From Candidatus Gastranaerophilales bacterium (GTDB taxonomy: Bacteria; Cyanobacteriota; Vampirovibrionia; Gastranaerophilales; Gastranaerophilaceae), in contig JAMPIM010000068.1 of NCBI GenBank assembly GCA_023662705.1, positions 1-6,532 on the forward strand: a DNA stretch of 6,532 nucleotides, read 5' to 3'. The notes beneath the pieces were generated by a model. It was given only the letters and a program-made list of their open reading frames with translations, searched no databases and was not told where the DNA came from. The translations under genes were made by a program, and so were the position numbers. Each line of letters starts with the position of its first letter. The first letter of the stretch is position 1. Shown here piece after piece: positions 6,087-6,532 of this stretch.

Positions 6087-6532
6087 TTTATTAAGGTATG
6101 TGTCATGTAAATCGGCTCAACAATTACAATAGTAAGATTAGCGCCAGATGAAATTGTAACATGCTGTCCCATTCTTCTTTTATCTCCGGGAACACATTGA
6201 AGAACCCCCATTGCTCGGAACATTGTCCATCTCTGATAATGAGGTATTTTATTGTAAGTTTCGGGAGGAGTCAATTCCCCGCCTATGGTATTGTTATTTG
6301 CTGTTTGAATATATGCTTTTATTGGGATTTCATATCCGTCAGGAAGGTATAATTTATTCAAAAACACCTTCATTGCAGCATTTGTTCCTCGAATAGGCTC
6401 ATTCTTTTTTTCAATATATCCCGTTAGTTTTGAACCCTGCGGCAAGATGTTTTTATTAAATACATAGATGTCATTGGTTGTAACAAAATTGAGTTTCTCG
6501 CCTTCTTCTGTATAAGCTGTGGAAAACTCCTG
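6083..6532 (-). CDS. Envelope beta-domain protein, paralogue of the glycine-zipper gene (5' end beyond window)
   Basis: 149 residues are visible. The reading frame stays open to the right edge, so the TTG at 6445 inside the window is not the true start; 29 further codons precede it (QEFSTAYTEEGEKLNF and on). The visible part lines up with residues about 60-225 of the next gene: FSTAYTEEGEKL with LSSEYTITGQSV, NDIY with EDFY, ILPQGSKLTGYI with IAPAGSIVYGTV, PIRG with AKRG, DGYEIPIKAYIQT with YGTQIPISGVIRT, and the last strand HVTISSGANLTIVIVEP with VEIPSNAVIDLVLTQP. It has no glycine zipper; a short segment with a single cysteine (MGVLQCVPGDKRRMG) takes its place. The missing part probably holds a signal peptide and the VPAGT strand. 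It ends in TGA, 49 bases before the next ATG. Function is unknown; periplasmic or outer-membrane location is inferred from the paralogue. Confidence 0.8.
   Translation of the reverse strand, partial: QEFSTAYTEEGEKLNFVTTNDIYVFNKNILPQGSKLTGYIEKKNEPIRGTNAAMKVFLNKLYLPDGYEIPIKAYIQTANNNTIGGELTPPETYNKIPHYQRWTMFRAMGVLQCVPGDKRRMGQHVTISSGANLTIVIVEPIYMTHTLIN

Noticed and set aside
6083..6445. A 120-aa gene starting at the TTG at 6445
   Set aside because: The frame stays open to the right edge and the upstream codons align with the paralogous neighbour, so the TTG is internal to a longer gene.
6516..6525. DnaA-box-like TTTTCCACAG near the right edge
   Set aside because: It is a single copy with a mismatch, inside coding sequence, and no other origin features are present.

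Overview
The window comes from an AT-rich genome of a diderm (Gram-negative type) bacterium. It carries a TonB/ExbB/ExbD energy-transduction system, which only makes sense with an outer membrane, and a full-length-type MutS2, which is absent from most enteric proteobacteria. The TonB stretch of about residues 100-115 (NRSDISSRSGGVNDP) and the overall style resemble Cyanobacteria and their non-photosynthetic gut relatives (Vampirovibrionia/Melainabacteria, e.g. Gastranaerophilales). That placement is an impression from memory, not a database result.

All seven genes lie on the minus strand, so transcription runs from the right edge to the left. In transcript order they are: the 3' part of a gene for a probable envelope beta-domain protein (6083-6532, cut by the right edge); a secreted glycine-zipper protein that is its paralogue (5329-6033); tonB (4061-5260, GTG start); exbB (3326-3973); a first exbD with a C-terminal extension (2750-3271); a second, shorter exbD fused to it by a TAATG stop/start overlap (2370-2750); and mutS2 (1-2327, missing only its last roughly 10-15 codons at the left edge). 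Gaps are short (42-87 bases), no intrinsic terminator was seen between genes, and no stretch over 300 bases lacks a gene.

A strong sigma70-type promoter (TTGACA, 17-base spacer, TAGAAT) sits in the 49-base gap before the glycine-zipper gene and overlaps the stop codon of the gene before it. It probably drives the envelope cassette. A second good promoter (TTGAAG, 16 bases, TATAAT) lies just before mutS2, so close to its ATG that the mutS2 message would be nearly leaderless. Between exbB and the first exbD lies a perfect 20-base palindrome whose 5' arm can pair either with its own 3' arm or with a second copy of that arm that forms the exbD Shine-Dalgarno sequence.

Together, tonB-exbB-exbD-exbD encode a proton-motive-force motor at the inner membrane that pulls on an outer-membrane or periplasmic target. 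The two upstream secreted paralogues are candidate envelope partners, though no TonB-dependent receptor is visible. MutS2, a DNA/ribosome quality-control ATPase, appears to be an independent neighbour. The most unusual points are the missing conserved glutamate in the third membrane helix of ExbB, the twin ExbDs, the long two-part TonB linker, and the paralogous pair that differs by a glycine-zipper insertion.
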